Shown: positions 50,422-58,778 of the stretch, piece by piece
Position numbering within the stretch: position 1 is the first letter of the stretch
Layout: each line of letters opens with the position of its first letter
Origin: a virus
DNA length: 64,000 nucleotides
IMG/VR virus record: IMGVR_UViG_3300009164_000061
Location: 1 to 64,000 of that record
Direction: 5' to 3' (one strand)
Position numbers and translations under genes: made by a program
Notes under the pieces: generated by a model
What the model saw: only the letters and a program-made list of their open reading frames with translations
Databases searched by the model: none
What the model was told of the DNA's origin: nothing

Positions 50422-52382
50422 ACAATCTCAGTCCTGTCAGTTATCTTTCTTAAAAGATCTAATCTAACTGGAGTAGGTCTTTCAGCTCCACCAAATGTTC
50501 GTAAGTAAATAAACGGCTGATTTGCAGTATTTCTGGTTGTATAATCGCATTTAGATAAAATACCCCAATTGTTTTGGTGATTTGCGATATAGTAGTGATC
50601 TCCAGCTCTTGCCATTAATTTATCCTGTTCTGTAACTGGTTCAAGGCCTAGTGCAATTAATCCCATTCCAACAAATGGACCTTCAACCATTTTACCAGTA
50701 ACTACATTAACTAGCATAATATTACGCGGATTACTTATTAATTCCTGCGGGCTTTCAACTGACCTTGTTGCTCTGCCTAGTCTTTCAATCGCGACAAATA
50801 CTGGAACTCCAGCGGCTCCTCTAAGAGAGGCCTGTTGAGGTTCTGCTAGAACTACAAATTTTGCAAAATTACCAGTTCTGATTTTCTTAAGCAAGTCAAG
50901 ATTCGCCAAGGTTTGGCGATTATTAACAGCCTGTTTTAATTCAGCTCCAGTAAAATCAAGTTTACCAAATAGGGCTTTGTCTGCAGTTCTGGCCAAATTT
51001 TGAGAACGATCTCTTTCAATACGTTCTCTTTCTGCTTGAGCTTCCGCATCTCGACGCTGTTGAACTACTTCAGGGCTTAATCTATTAAGAATAAAGAGTT
51101 TACCGGCTGGGGTTAGGTTAACTCTATCTAGATCAGGAATATTTTCAATATTTACTTTAACCCATTGTGATTTATCAGTAGTTGTCCGAGTGTCATTTGC
51201 ATCACCTGGGGTACGTTCGCCAGCTTCAATTCGAATAACATCTGATATACCAGCAGCAATATAAGTCCCGTTGCGTACATCAACTACTTGCCTAATTGGT
51301 AAGCTATCGTAGCCTGCATCATACAGGTAGCTTTTAACTACAATAAAGTCGCCAACTTGCCATTCTGCATCTGGGTCTGCGCCGAATTGTCTAATACGAG
51401 AAGCAAGGCGTTGTCGAGTTTCAGCCTCTTCACGAGTTCTACGCTCTCTATCTTCGATTGCTTGGCGCTCTGCTCTTTCTCTGTCAAGACGCTGCACTTC
51501 TGATCTAGCTGCATTAATTGAGCTAAATCTCTCATTTGATATACGGCCGTCTCGACCTAATGACGCTAAGTACTCATCATCTAACTTTGTTAAAAAAGTA
51601 TCAGGTAGAATTGAAAGAAGTTCATCGTCAATATCAAATCTGTCCGGTTTTGTGTTATTAAATCCGATTTGGCGTTCAATAAATCTCTCAGCTACATCAA
51701 TTTTTGATTGAGTACTTATTCCTTTATCCATTGCCATCCAACTTCCTGGACCAATTATTGCTAGCGCATCATCAACTGATGGCGTTCCATCTGGATTTGC
51801 TTTATAGTCCAACAATGATCCCCAAGCTTTGTCTTTTTCAGTAGTTCCGCTTGAATTTGATGAAATATAACCTGCATATTTTAATAGTGTTCTGTACAAT
51901 TTGTAACCTAAGCCTGTACCTCTAAGAGCTGGTCTAATTCCGTCATTTGGGAAATGGCTGCGTTGAAATGAGCTAGGCTCTTCAGTTCTAAGATAAACAG
52001 CCGTACCTGATGGATATACGTCTCTCCATTTACCAAAATCCTCTTTCATTCGGCCTTCATCAATTTGCTTGAGTTCCTTGAGTAAATCAACAATAGGTTG
52101 TGGAAATCTTGGATAATAATCTCTGGTATTACTAGGCTTTTCCATTGTAATCTCAATTCTAGGAACCTGTTTTAGTGCACGAGTTAAATCTGCTGCAACT
52201 TCTGAGTAACTTCTACGAACTGGCTGATTTGCAAGCTGTTGTCTACGAGTAACTGTTTCCTGTCTAGCTCTACCAATATGACTTCCAGCTAATCGCTCAG
52301 GGCGTTTAACCCCCATTTCATCAACTAGCCCACCCTGATTAATATTCGATTCATTAATTGCTTCTATAAAAGACTTTGCCAT
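50418..52382 (-). CDS. Large probable internal head protein with GNAT-like segment and capsid-targeting N-terminus (654 aa)
   Basis: MAKSFIEAINESN gives a leader cut after INE (11). Residues 120-180 (PSGTAVYLRTEEPSS, then RPALRGTGLGYKLYRTLLKYAGYISS) look like a GNAT acetyl-CoA-binding motif A but other GNAT motifs are not clear. Two Arg/Glu-rich coiled coils lie near 295-345 and 450-480. KOW-like or SH3-like beta segments occur between (WQVGDFIVVKSYLYDAGY). It is the largest CTS gene here. A late box lies 25 bases upstream. Confidence 0.6.
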   Translation of the reverse strand: MAKSFIEAINESNINQGGLVDEMGVKRPERLAGSHIGRARQETVTRRQQLANQPVRRSYSEVAADLTRALKQVPRIEITMEKPSNTRDYYPRFPQPIVDLLKELKQIDEGRMKEDFGKWRDVYPSGTAVYLRTEEPSSFQRSHFPNDGIRPALRGTGLGYKLYRTLLKYAGYISSNSSGTTEKDKAWGSLLDYKANPDGTPSVDDALAIIGPGSWMAMDKGISTQSKIDVAERFIERQIGFNNTKPDRFDIDDELLSILPDTFLTKLDDEYLASLGRDGRISNERFSSINAARSEVQRLDRERAERQAIEDRERRTREEAETRQRLASRIRQFGADPDAEWQVGDFIVVKSYLYDAGYDSLPIRQVVDVRNGTYIAAGISDVIRIEAGERTPGDANDTRTTTDKSQWVKVNIENIPDLDRVNLTPAGKLFILNRLSPEVVQQRRDAEAQAERERIERDRSQNLARTADKALFGKLDFTGAELKQAVNNRQTLANLDLLKKIRTGNFAKFVVLAEPQQASLRGAAGVPVFVAIERLGRATRSVESPQELISNPRNIMLVNVVTGKMVEGPFVGMGLIALGLEPVTEQDKLMARAGDHYYIANHQNNWGILSKCDYTTRNTANQPFIYLRTFGGAERPTPVRLDLLRKITDRTEIV

Positions 52383-52406
52383 AATTATATAAAAAATACT
52401 TTTTAG

Positions 52407-52415
52407 TTATTTATT
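52407..52415 (-). promoter_or_regulatory. Late promoter box AATAAATAA
   Basis: Minus-strand AATAAATAACT 25 bases before the 654-aa gene start. Confidence 0.6.
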
Positions 52416-52465
52416 CTTGAATCCGGTTAGATAACCATAGTAGAATACTTAAAAAGATCTAGATC

Positions 52466-53191
52466 ATGCAGAAACTCACATTTACTAAACAAGCTATCCT
52501 AATTTCATTTTGGGATGAAACTTCTGAAAAATGGATAGACCGAAATATGGCTGATACAAGTTTACCTATCACGTGGTACTTACCGTACGACGTTCATATA
52601 GAAAAAAATGTTAAGCTAAAGGACATAATTAATAATTTAACTCCATATGCTGAACAATTAAATTTTGTGTTTCTTGCATATCTTAATGGCGTTCAAGTTG
52701 AAGACCTATTTACTGAATTATTAAGTCGACCGGCTGAACCGCATGATCTTAAAATAGACGCGATTTGCCTATTATGGATGGGTCAAGTAAAACCAGTGCC
52801 GGATGTTGATGACTCAAAAATATACACATTTCCAGCACTACTTGCCCTGGAGATGATTGACGAAGAAGATGATGGTGCAGAAGATGAGTTGCACAGCATT
52901 TACGATATAACAATTGACCAATTGCTAAATACCCAAATTGTTATTGATGATTTTTTGGAATATTATGATGATGACTCCCGTAATGATGATGCAATATTTA
53001 GTGGAATAACTGATTGGACTTTCTTTGATTTTATGAGAACTGTATTAAGCGAACTTGTTCTTTATAGCTTTACCACTGATATAATTAAAAAGTCTGACTT
53101 AACCGCTAATCCAATCGGCCCAGCTGAACTATTTGATCATCTTGATAAACTGGATAAATTTTTCAAGGATGAACCAACTGATTTAGATTAA
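52466..53191 (+). CDS. Acidic hypothetical protein (241 aa)
   Basis: Strongly acidic (DEEDDGAEDELHSIYD; EYYDDDSRNDDAIF) with beta strands at the N-terminus (LTFTKQAILISFWDETSEKWI) and helices later. A CATAGTAGAATAC box lies upstream at about 52437. It could mimic DNA or bind a basic partner such as the bS21 or a nuclease, but this is only charge-based. No family is recognised. Confidence 0.6.
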   Translation: MQKLTFTKQAILISFWDETSEKWIDRNMADTSLPITWYLPYDVHIEKNVKLKDIINNLTPYAEQLNFVFLAYLNGVQVEDLFTELLSRPAEPHDLKIDAICLLWMGQVKPVPDVDDSKIYTFPALLALEMIDEEDDGAEDELHSIYDITIDQLLNTQIVIDDFLEYYDDDSRNDDAIFSGITDWTFFDFMRTVLSELVLYSFTTDIIKKSDLTANPIGPAELFDHLDKLDKFFKDEPTDLD

Positions 53192-53248
53192 TGGTAATAT
53201 AACATGCGGTTGAAAGCCTCTAAGCTTTTATGGTATATTATATTAAGT

Positions 53249-54256
53249 ATGAGATCAAAGAAAATAAAAACTTTTTATACGCCAAAACAGGTTTTGGAAA
53301 ATGACAAGACTTCTAATTATAGCAAGTCTCCATTAAAACCTAAACTTCTTTTGGCATATTTAAAACAGAAAAAACTTCTTGGAAATTTTTCAATAACTGA
53401 TGATTTTAGGCCATTTACTAAAACTGATTTTAGAATGGCTCATCATAAAAGTTATGTGGACGATTTTTTTAATGGGACAGGTTTGTGCAATTCAAATTCA
53501 TTAGCCTGGTCAAAACAGTTTGCTGAATCAATTAGATACACAAATTCATCCCTATACTCAGCAATCAGGAATTCAATAGTTAATCCAAACCAGGTTAGTT
53601 TCAGTCCAACTAGTGGATTCCACCATGCTAGGCCAAGCGGCGGAAGCGGTTTTTGTACATTTAGTGGTCAAGTAATTGCATCACTTAAAATCTATAATGA
53701 ATTTGCGTTTAGTGGAGCCTATCTTGATTTAGACGGTCATTTTGGAAATTCAATTGAAGACAGTCGTGCATTTTGTAAAAACTTAAATAAAGCAGTTCCA
53801 TTAGATTTTAATATTAATCCACAGGGTTATGATTCAGATTACTTAGCCGATCTTGCAAAATGGTTAGAGCGATTAAAACATGCTATCCTTACCGATAAAA
53901 TTCAATATGTAGTTTGGTGTCATGGTGCAGATTCACATGCAGATGATAATTTAGGAAGGCAATGTGATACTGACCACTGGATTGCATGTTCAACTCTTTT
54001 TTGGAAATGGGTAAAAGAAATGGATAGATTATTAGGAAGACCATTACCTATATCATGTGCTCTATTTGGTGGATATCGCGAAGATGACTATAATTCAGTC
54101 TTAAGTTTACATACCAGCGATTTTGTTGAGTGCCTTAAAGAATTACTTGAGGTCGACGTTAAATATACTATAGAGGTAAGTCCTCGTCGAAAAATTGAGT
54201 ATGAAGATGGTGCGAGATTATATAGAAAACGAAGAACTATGGATCAAGAAGTATAA
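53249..54256 (+). CDS. Histone deacetylase-family (acetoin utilisation/acetylpolyamine amidohydrolase) enzyme (335 aa)
   Basis: Residues 120-140 (SPTSGFHHARPSGGSGFCTF) carry the paired His of the HDAC active site; GAYLDLDGHFGN (157-168) has the D-x-H zinc ligands; CHGADSHADDNLGR gives the third Asp ligand; FGGYRE ends the active site. The ATG at 53249 is chosen because a TATATTAT box lies just before it; an upstream ATG at 53204 would add 15 residues. It may deacetylate protein lysines or polyamines. Phage copies are uncommon as far as I know. Confidence 0.85.
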   Translation: MRSKKIKTFYTPKQVLENDKTSNYSKSPLKPKLLLAYLKQKKLLGNFSITDDFRPFTKTDFRMAHHKSYVDDFFNGTGLCNSNSLAWSKQFAESIRYTNSSLYSAIRNSIVNPNQVSFSPTSGFHHARPSGGSGFCTFSGQVIASLKIYNEFAFSGAYLDLDGHFGNSIEDSRAFCKNLNKAVPLDFNINPQGYDSDYLADLAKWLERLKHAILTDKIQYVVWCHGADSHADDNLGRQCDTDHWIACSTLFWKWVKEMDRLLGRPLPISCALFGGYREDDYNSVLSLHTSDFVECLKELLEVDVKYTIEVSPRRKIEYEDGARLYRKRRTMDQEV

Positions 54257-54410
54257 AGATATTGACCGTAAAGGTGTTACCTCAAGCTATTGGAAGGAGG
54301 TTCTTGCCGTTATTGGATATTTAGAATATAAAGAAAATTATGAGGGTTGCCAAGAACTTTGGGAATACTATAAGGAAATAACAAATGGTCGACAAGACGA
54401 TATCGACTAA
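54201..54410 (+). CDS. Small hypothetical protein (69 aa)
   Basis: The ATG at 54201 (MKMVRDYIENEELWIKK) lies within the last 56 bases of the deacetylase gene, a longer overlap than elsewhere; an in-frame ATG at 54207 is an alternative. Helical and charged with aromatic spacing (YWKEVLAVIGYLEYKENYEGCQELWEYY). It is followed immediately by a terminator. No family is recognised. Confidence 0.55.
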   Translation: MKMVRDYIENEELWIKKYKDIDRKGVTSSYWKEVLAVIGYLEYKENYEGCQELWEYYKEITNGRQDDID

Positions 54411-54412
54411 GC

Positions 54413-54442
54413 AAAAAAATAGCCCTATTAGGGCTATTTTTT
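54413..54442. terminator. Bidirectional intrinsic terminator
   Basis: AAAAAAATAGCCCT-ATT-AGGGCTATTTTTT, an 8-bp GC-containing stem with flanking A and T runs between convergent genes. Confidence 0.9.
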
Positions 54443-54458
54443 GTTAAGTTAACTTTAA

Positions 54459-54776
54459 TTATGAATTAAGTTGTTCTGGCGAAGTTGAGTCAGCCGGTGC
54501 CTCTACTAAATCTGTTGCTGCTGGTTTTTTACCATTCATAACGTTTTTAACACCAAGTAGAGTGGCTCCAATTAAGGTAAATGTTATTGCTTGTGTAATA
54601 ACATCAATTGACTTAGTAATCCATAGTTTGTCAATGCAGCCTAATAGAAAGCATAAGCCCCCAATAAAGATAATATAAAGACCAGCAACTGACGTACCTG
54701 ACGTTTTGCCATTATCATTTGATGTCATTTCACCAAATGAAAAACGTTTAACATCTCCGATTTTCGAAATTTTCAT
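54459..54776 (-). CDS. Two-helix membrane protein, holin-like candidate (105 aa)
   Basis: Two hydrophobic segments (VAGLYIIFIGGLCFLLGCIDKLW; VITQAITFTLIGATLLGV) separated by a short loop, with charged N- and C-termini, resemble class II/III holins by layout only. It lies 16 bases downstream of the metallopeptidase gene on the same strand. An alternative is a packaged or membrane partner of that protein. Confidence 0.5.
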   Translation of the reverse strand: MKISKIGDVKRFSFGEMTSNDNGKTSGTSVAGLYIIFIGGLCFLLGCIDKLWITKSIDVITQAITFTLIGATLLGVKNVMNGKKPAATDLVEAPADSTSPEQLNS

Positions 54777-54792
54777 TTTATTTTATATTTTT

Positions 54793-55596
54793 TTAGTTGA
54801 CGTAATTATTAAGAATTGTCTCAAGATCGTCAGTCTTTTCAAGAGTAGAGGAAGGCTCGTTATAATATAGTTCATACCGATCTTCTAAAAGGTCAGCTGC
54901 ATTTATTTCATTTTTTAGTTTAAGCAGTCTAATACCAAACCAGTCAGCTTCCATTTCTTGACGTTCATCGTATTGATTTGCTCTATCGTATTTAGAGGCA
55001 GAGTGATCCAATTCAAAATGCGCTATTTCGTGAGCCTCAATTGCAAGTATGTGATCACTTGTTAAGTTTTGACTCTCAATTATTACTCCGTCAATATAGA
55101 TAGTTTTTGAGGAAAGATCTGCAAATGCAATTCCTAAATAGTTAAAAATCTTTGCACAATCTTTATATAGAGAATCCTCTGGCCAAAGGGCTATAACCGT
55201 CCAGTCTAGATCAAGTTTACTTTTCCAGGCAGTAGGCTCTGCTCCTTCTGATAAATTATAGCGTTTCATCTTTGAAGCGCGTTGACCGGTTAGGTCTCTC
55301 CATAACTCTCGTACATCAGGTTGAGCTAGAGTATCCGCCTGTACCATTGAATAAAATTGATTATCTGAGTTCTGCATCATTGCGAACCATTCTTCTAGCG
55401 TTGGTTTCTTAGGTAGTGCGGCTATTCTAGGCTTTAACCTACGGAACATTGGAAACAGTTCAGTTTCATATTTGTCACCAGTATGAGGGTTTCTACCAAA
55501 TTTACGATTAATACCAAGATCGCCTAATTGCTTAAGAGGTCTTGGATGCTCGATATTTTCAGATACCCATGTATTAAAGTTTACAATCGTTGCCAT
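54793..55596 (-). CDS. Zinc metallopeptidase (HExxH) with capsid-targeting N-terminus (267 aa)
   Basis: MATIVNFNTWVSEN fits the capsid-targeting pattern, cut after VSE (13). The catalytic motif HEIAH is at 189-193, within IEAHEIAHFELDH, and a downstream EMEADWFGIRLL supplies the likely third ligand, as in ImmA/IrrE-type and related metallopeptidases. In prophage regulation ImmA/IrrE enzymes cut repressors. Here packaging suggests cleavage of a host protein right after DNA entry (inference). Confidence 0.75.
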   Translation of the reverse strand: MATIVNFNTWVSENIEHPRPLKQLGDLGINRKFGRNPHTGDKYETELFPMFRRLKPRIAALPKKPTLEEWFAMMQNSDNQFYSMVQADTLAQPDVRELWRDLTGQRASKMKRYNLSEGAEPTAWKSKLDLDWTVIALWPEDSLYKDCAKIFNYLGIAFADLSSKTIYIDGVIIESQNLTSDHILAIEAHEIAHFELDHSASKYDRANQYDERQEMEADWFGIRLLKLKNEINAADLLEDRYELYYNEPSSTLEKTDDLETILNNYVN

Positions 55597-55602
55597 TCTG
55601 TT

Positions 55603-55611
55603 TTATTTATC
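55603..55611 (-). promoter_or_regulatory. Late promoter box GATAAATAA
   Basis: Minus-strand GATAAATAAAA seven bases before the metallopeptidase start. Confidence 0.55.
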
Positions 55612-55620
55612 CCTAGCGTA

Positions 55621-55629
55621 GATAAATAA
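55621..55629 (+). promoter_or_regulatory. Late promoter box GATAAATAA
   Basis: Plus-strand GATAAATAATAA 18 bases before the ATG at 55647; together with 55603-55611 it forms a divergent late promoter pair. Confidence 0.6.
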
Positions 55630-55646
55630 TAAGAAAATCAATAACA

Positions 55647-56090
55647 ATGATTCATAAATATCAACAATGGATTGAAGAATCTGAAAAAGTTGAAGCAAAC
55701 GAACAGGTGCCAACCGCTACTCCAGAAGTACCTGCAGCAACGGATGCAGCAGCTTTGCCGGTTACAACTGAAACGCCAGCCGCAACTACTCCAGAAATTC
55801 CATCTGAGCCAGAAATCGTATCAGCTGAGTCTGAAATTGAAGAATATCAAAATTTAGATAAAGCGCGCAGAGAAGCAATTAAAGCATTTAAAGAAAAACA
55901 GGGAGAATTCTTGGAAATTCCAGAAGACATTCGTAAAAACCCAGTTGAAGAAGCTGATAAAACAAAAGTTGAAGAGCTAAAGACCTCTTTAATTGAGCTT
56001 AATAAAACAATGAAAGCTGCAATTACTGCTTGGAATAAATTTAACTCAATGGCTCTTGGTATTGAAGATGATGAAGACGTTGAACCATAA
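55647..56090 (+). CDS. Acidic probable internal head protein with capsid-targeting N-terminus (147 aa)
   Basis: MIHKYQQWIEESEK fits the pattern with a cut after IEE (11). Residues 18-60 are Pro/Thr/Ala-rich and probably disordered; residues 65-140 form an acidic coiled coil (IEEYQNLDKARREAIKAFKEKQGEF; VEELKTSLIELNKTMKAAI). It heads a plus-strand run of three CTS-type genes. No family is recognised. Confidence 0.65.
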   Translation: MIHKYQQWIEESEKVEANEQVPTATPEVPAATDAAALPVTTETPAATTPEIPSEPEIVSAESEIEEYQNLDKARREAIKAFKEKQGEFLEIPEDIRKNPVEEADKTKVEELKTSLIELNKTMKAAITAWNKFNSMALGIEDDEDVEP

Positions 56091-56105
56091 AATAACTATC
56101 TAACT

Positions 56106-56357
56106 ATGTCAATTATAAAGAATTTTAACGATTTTCTTAACGAAAGCTGGCATCCATATGATGCATACGAAACTGGCAAATCAAATTGTTGCGGTGCACC
56201 AATCATGCAAGGCGGAATTTGCTCAGACTGTAAAGAACATCGTGAACCTGAAGAAGAGGAAGAATATTCAGAAGATCAAATGACCGATCATGAATTTGAA
56301 CCTCGGAATCATGACGCTGAACCGGGCAGCGGGCTACCTAATGTTGAAGGATTTTAA
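56106..56357 (+). CDS. Zinc-ribbon probable internal head protein (83 aa)
   Basis: MSIIKNFNDFLNES is a good capsid-targeting leader (cut after LNE, 13). NCCGAPIMQGGICSDCKEH (about 27-46) forms a CxxG/CxxC zinc ribbon. The C-terminal half is acidic. Start and neighbours suggest co-packaging; it overlaps the next gene by one base. Confidence 0.65.
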   Translation: MSIIKNFNDFLNESWHPYDAYETGKSNCCGAPIMQGGICSDCKEHREPEEEEEYSEDQMTDHEFEPRNHDAEPGSGLPNVEGF

Positions 56358-57145
56358 TGCAGTACTTATTAGAATATAGCGATTGGACAAACAATCGAGA
56401 ACGTGAACTTAATGAAGATTGGGAATGGGACGATTTAGCTCATCTTGGAGTTGATGTGATTAGTGCAATATCAGATACTGTAGTTCCAGGATCAGGCAGT
56501 GTTATTGATATAATTCATGCTATTTCCTATTCAATTCAGGCAAGTTTTGCAAATACTGAAGCTGAAAAGGTTTCTTTAAATATGCAAGGTTTAATAACTC
56601 TAGCCTCAGTTGTGGCAATTAGTGGAGCTCAAGCACTGGCAGTTGCACTAAAGGCTGAAATTAAAATTGTAATGGCTGCATTTACTGAGGGTCTATCTAA
56701 TCCAACTGCTTTTAAATTAGCAAAAGCTGCTGCTCCCGAAGTTTCAGCTAAACTTAAAACTCTGCTTGGAATGGTTAGCGATATTGCCAAATGGGTTGGT
56801 CAAAAAATTCGAGAATTTAAAAATTCAGAATTAGGCGCATGGGTTATAAGTAAATTCGGCTCAATTGAAATAGCTCTTACTAAGATAAGTACCTTAATAA
56901 CTCAGGGTATTCCAGCCTCAATTAATAAATTTCTACAATTTTTAGCAAAACTTAATCCGTTAAAATTAGGTGCGCATGGATCAACTGGTGAAACTGGAGA
57001 ACTTGTATTAAAAGCCGCTGCTAAAAATTATGCAACCGCTAAAGCAACCAATACTACAATTGCTGCAATTACGAATACAACAAATCAAACTAAAAAAGAG
57101 GTTGCCAGTCTTACTAAGAAACCTCAAGTCAAACCTAGCACATAA
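56357..57145 (+). CDS. Pretoxin-like hydrophobic internal protein (262 aa)
   Basis: MQYLLEYSDWTNNRERELNED holds a longer leader with a possible cut after LNE (20). Residues 30-110 (HLGVDVISAISDTVVPGSGSVIDIIHAISYSIQ; GLITLASVVAISGAQALAVAL) resemble the hydrophobic pretoxin spacer of polymorphic toxins and the region at 120-190 of the 791-aa protein at 30930. The rest is amphipathic helices and a Thr/Lys-rich tail. It may insert in membranes after ejection (inference). Confidence 0.55.
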   Translation: MQYLLEYSDWTNNRERELNEDWEWDDLAHLGVDVISAISDTVVPGSGSVIDIIHAISYSIQASFANTEAEKVSLNMQGLITLASVVAISGAQALAVALKAEIKIVMAAFTEGLSNPTAFKLAKAAAPEVSAKLKTLLGMVSDIAKWVGQKIREFKNSELGAWVISKFGSIEIALTKISTLITQGIPASINKFLQFLAKLNPLKLGAHGSTGETGELVLKAAAKNYATAKATNTTIAAITNTTNQTKKEVASLTKKPQVKPST

Positions 57146-57870
57146 TGAATCAATTAAAATCATTATATACTTATTTAAAAAACAAAAAAATTGTTTTTTT
57201 AACTACCTCAAATAGATGGGAAGGCGAGAAAGAATTACCAAAATCTTCTATTATTGCAGATGAATTGGCTACTAGACTTGATAATTGTCAAGTTATTAAT
57301 GTTTCCAAACTAAAAATATTTTCATGTGAGGGAAACGTTTCAAATAAAAAAGGAAACGGCTGCGGAGTTAAAGCGGCTAACCTAGTTGACGGTAAAAAGA
57401 ATCCAACTGGAAATATCAGATGTTGGGCATCAGTTAATAATAAGTCAGATGAAATGTATAAAGTTGCCAATGCAATCTTTGAATCAGATATAATTATATT
57501 TTTTGGGTCAATTCGTTGGGGCAAAATGAATGCAGTATACACTCAATTAATTGAAAGATTGACTTGGTTAGAAAATCGACATACGAGTTTAGGAGAATCT
57601 AATTTATTAAAAGATAAAGAGGCTGGAATAATTGCAATTGGCCATAACTGGAATGGAAAGGAAGCTGTTAATCTAGAAAAACAAGTTCTTAAATTTTTTG
57701 GATTTAAGACTCCTGATATTTTAACATTTAATTGGCAATGGACCAATGATAAGTACAACGAACTTTTGTCGGGTTATAAAAGAGACTTTCCAGACTTCTT
57801 AAAAGAATTTAAGTTTAGCGAAGCTTTGTATGAGGCAGTTATGAGGTTTAAAGGTTGGATCAGACTATAA
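57145..57870 (+). CDS. Flavodoxin-like NADPH-dependent FMN reductase family protein (241 aa)
   Basis: KIVFLTTSNRWEGEKELPKSS (FMN phosphate loop), IFESDIIIFFGSIRWGKMNAVYTQLIERL and AGIIAIGHNWNG follow the flavodoxin-like fold of NAD(P)H-dependent FMN reductases. Four cysteines (FSCEG, GCG, IRCW) are scattered, so an iron-sulfur flavoprotein is possible. Start overlaps the previous stop by one base (TAATG). There is no CTS motif. Its role, perhaps redox or flavin delivery, is unknown. Confidence 0.75.
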   Translation: MNQLKSLYTYLKNKKIVFLTTSNRWEGEKELPKSSIIADELATRLDNCQVINVSKLKIFSCEGNVSNKKGNGCGVKAANLVDGKKNPTGNIRCWASVNNKSDEMYKVANAIFESDIIIFFGSIRWGKMNAVYTQLIERLTWLENRHTSLGESNLLKDKEAGIIAIGHNWNGKEAVNLEKQVLKFFGFKTPDILTFNWQWTNDKYNELLSGYKRDFPDFLKEFKFSEALYEAVMRFKGWIRL

Positions 57871-57886
57871 AATCTTAATAAACACT

Positions 57887-57911
57887 AAAAGCTGGAAATT
57901 CCGGCTTTTTT
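57887..57911 (+). terminator. Intrinsic terminator
   Basis: AAAAGCTGG-AAATT-CCGGCTTTTTT hairpin 17 bases after the flavoprotein stop. Confidence 0.8.
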
Positions 57912-58002
57912 AATGTGATCTGAGACGGCCTAGAATTTAAGTTAGGTTACTATTAGCTAGGATATTAAAAGATGGCCAATGTGATCTGGTGAGTGATCTA
58001 TA

Positions 58003-58701
58003 TTACTTAACGGTAAAGGTATATCCGGTTAATTTCTCAATCTTAGCTTTTGTAACTTTCCAATGATCTAGTCCAACTGGTTTGTCTGGGGTATTATTAA
58101 AAATATAATATTCCCAAACCTTGGTCTTTTTAACAAATAAAACCTTCCAACATTTAAGAGGTACTGAGGTTGAGCCTATTTTTTTAGCTTCACCAGTCGA
58201 GCCACACCAAACCATTACTGAATCGTATTGTATGGCAAGGTCTCTAGTTTTCATCTCAAGTTTCTTCCAGTCTCCAGCATTTAACGAATGGTACTGTGGA
58301 GCCATATTCGAGAAATAAAAACACTCAGTTTGCAATTCAGTACTACATTGATTGTCTGCGGCTGGGCACATATGACCTCGATCAGTACCTGAACCCACAT
58401 AATCATCCATTAAGTCCGTTTCATCTGGCAATAATGGGTCCGGTGCAAATTGATCCTTACGTGGAACTTTAGTAGTTGGACACTCTAATCTGGCTTTAGT
58501 ATCCCACCATTCAACCTTTAATGGATAGTGTAGGGTTTTACTATAATAGGCAGTGTAACCTTTGTGCTCTAACTTGATTGAACTAGGCACTAACTTAATT
58601 AAACTAGGTTCTAATTTAATTGTTGCAGGGTCTTTAATAAAGCCAGTACATAGCAGTAGAGCAAGTACTACAGCTACTGATAAAAATTTAAAAGTTTTCA
58701 T
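58003..58701 (-). CDS. Secreted DNA/RNA non-specific endonuclease (NUC1/EndA family) (232 aa)
   Basis: The N-terminus MKTFKFLSVAVVLALLLCTGF is a Sec signal or lipoprotein-like leader (C at 18). The catalytic motif is TDRGHMCPAAD (His110), followed by FYFSNMAPQYHSLNAGDWKKLE with the metal-binding Asn. Near 28-45 an IKLxPS repeat appears. Two cysteines (C118, C127) suggest an extracytoplasmic enzyme. The nuclease might degrade host or competing DNA outside the cytoplasm. Confidence 0.85.
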   Translation of the reverse strand: MKTFKFLSVAVVLALLLCTGFIKDPATIKLEPSLIKLVPSSIKLEHKGYTAYYSKTLHYPLKVEWWDTKARLECPTTKVPRKDQFAPDPLLPDETDLMDDYVGSGTDRGHMCPAADNQCSTELQTECFYFSNMAPQYHSLNAGDWKKLEMKTRDLAIQYDSVMVWCGSTGEAKKIGSTSVPLKCWKVLFVKKTKVWEYYIFNNTPDKPVGLDHWKVTKAKIEKLTGYTFTVK

Positions 58702-58706
58702 ATTTT

Positions 58707-58715
58707 TTATTTATT
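58707..58715 (-). promoter_or_regulatory. Late promoter box AATAAATAA
   Basis: Minus-strand AATAAATAAA six bases before the endonuclease start. Confidence 0.5.
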
Positions 58716-58738
58716 ATGGAAAGTTTATTAGGTTTAAT

Positions 58739-58747
58739 AGTATAATA
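58739..58747 (+). promoter_or_regulatory. Non-late promoter box AGTATAATA
   Basis: AATAGTATAATATATT lies 32 bases before the ATG at 58779. Confidence 0.5.
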
Positions 58748-58778
58748 TATTTAACAAACACTATAAACCTATCAAGTT

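Noticed and set aside
53204-53249. Upstream start of the deacetylase gene
   Set aside because: The extra 15 residues overlap a promoter-like TATATTAT box and are not conserved-looking; kept as an alternative.
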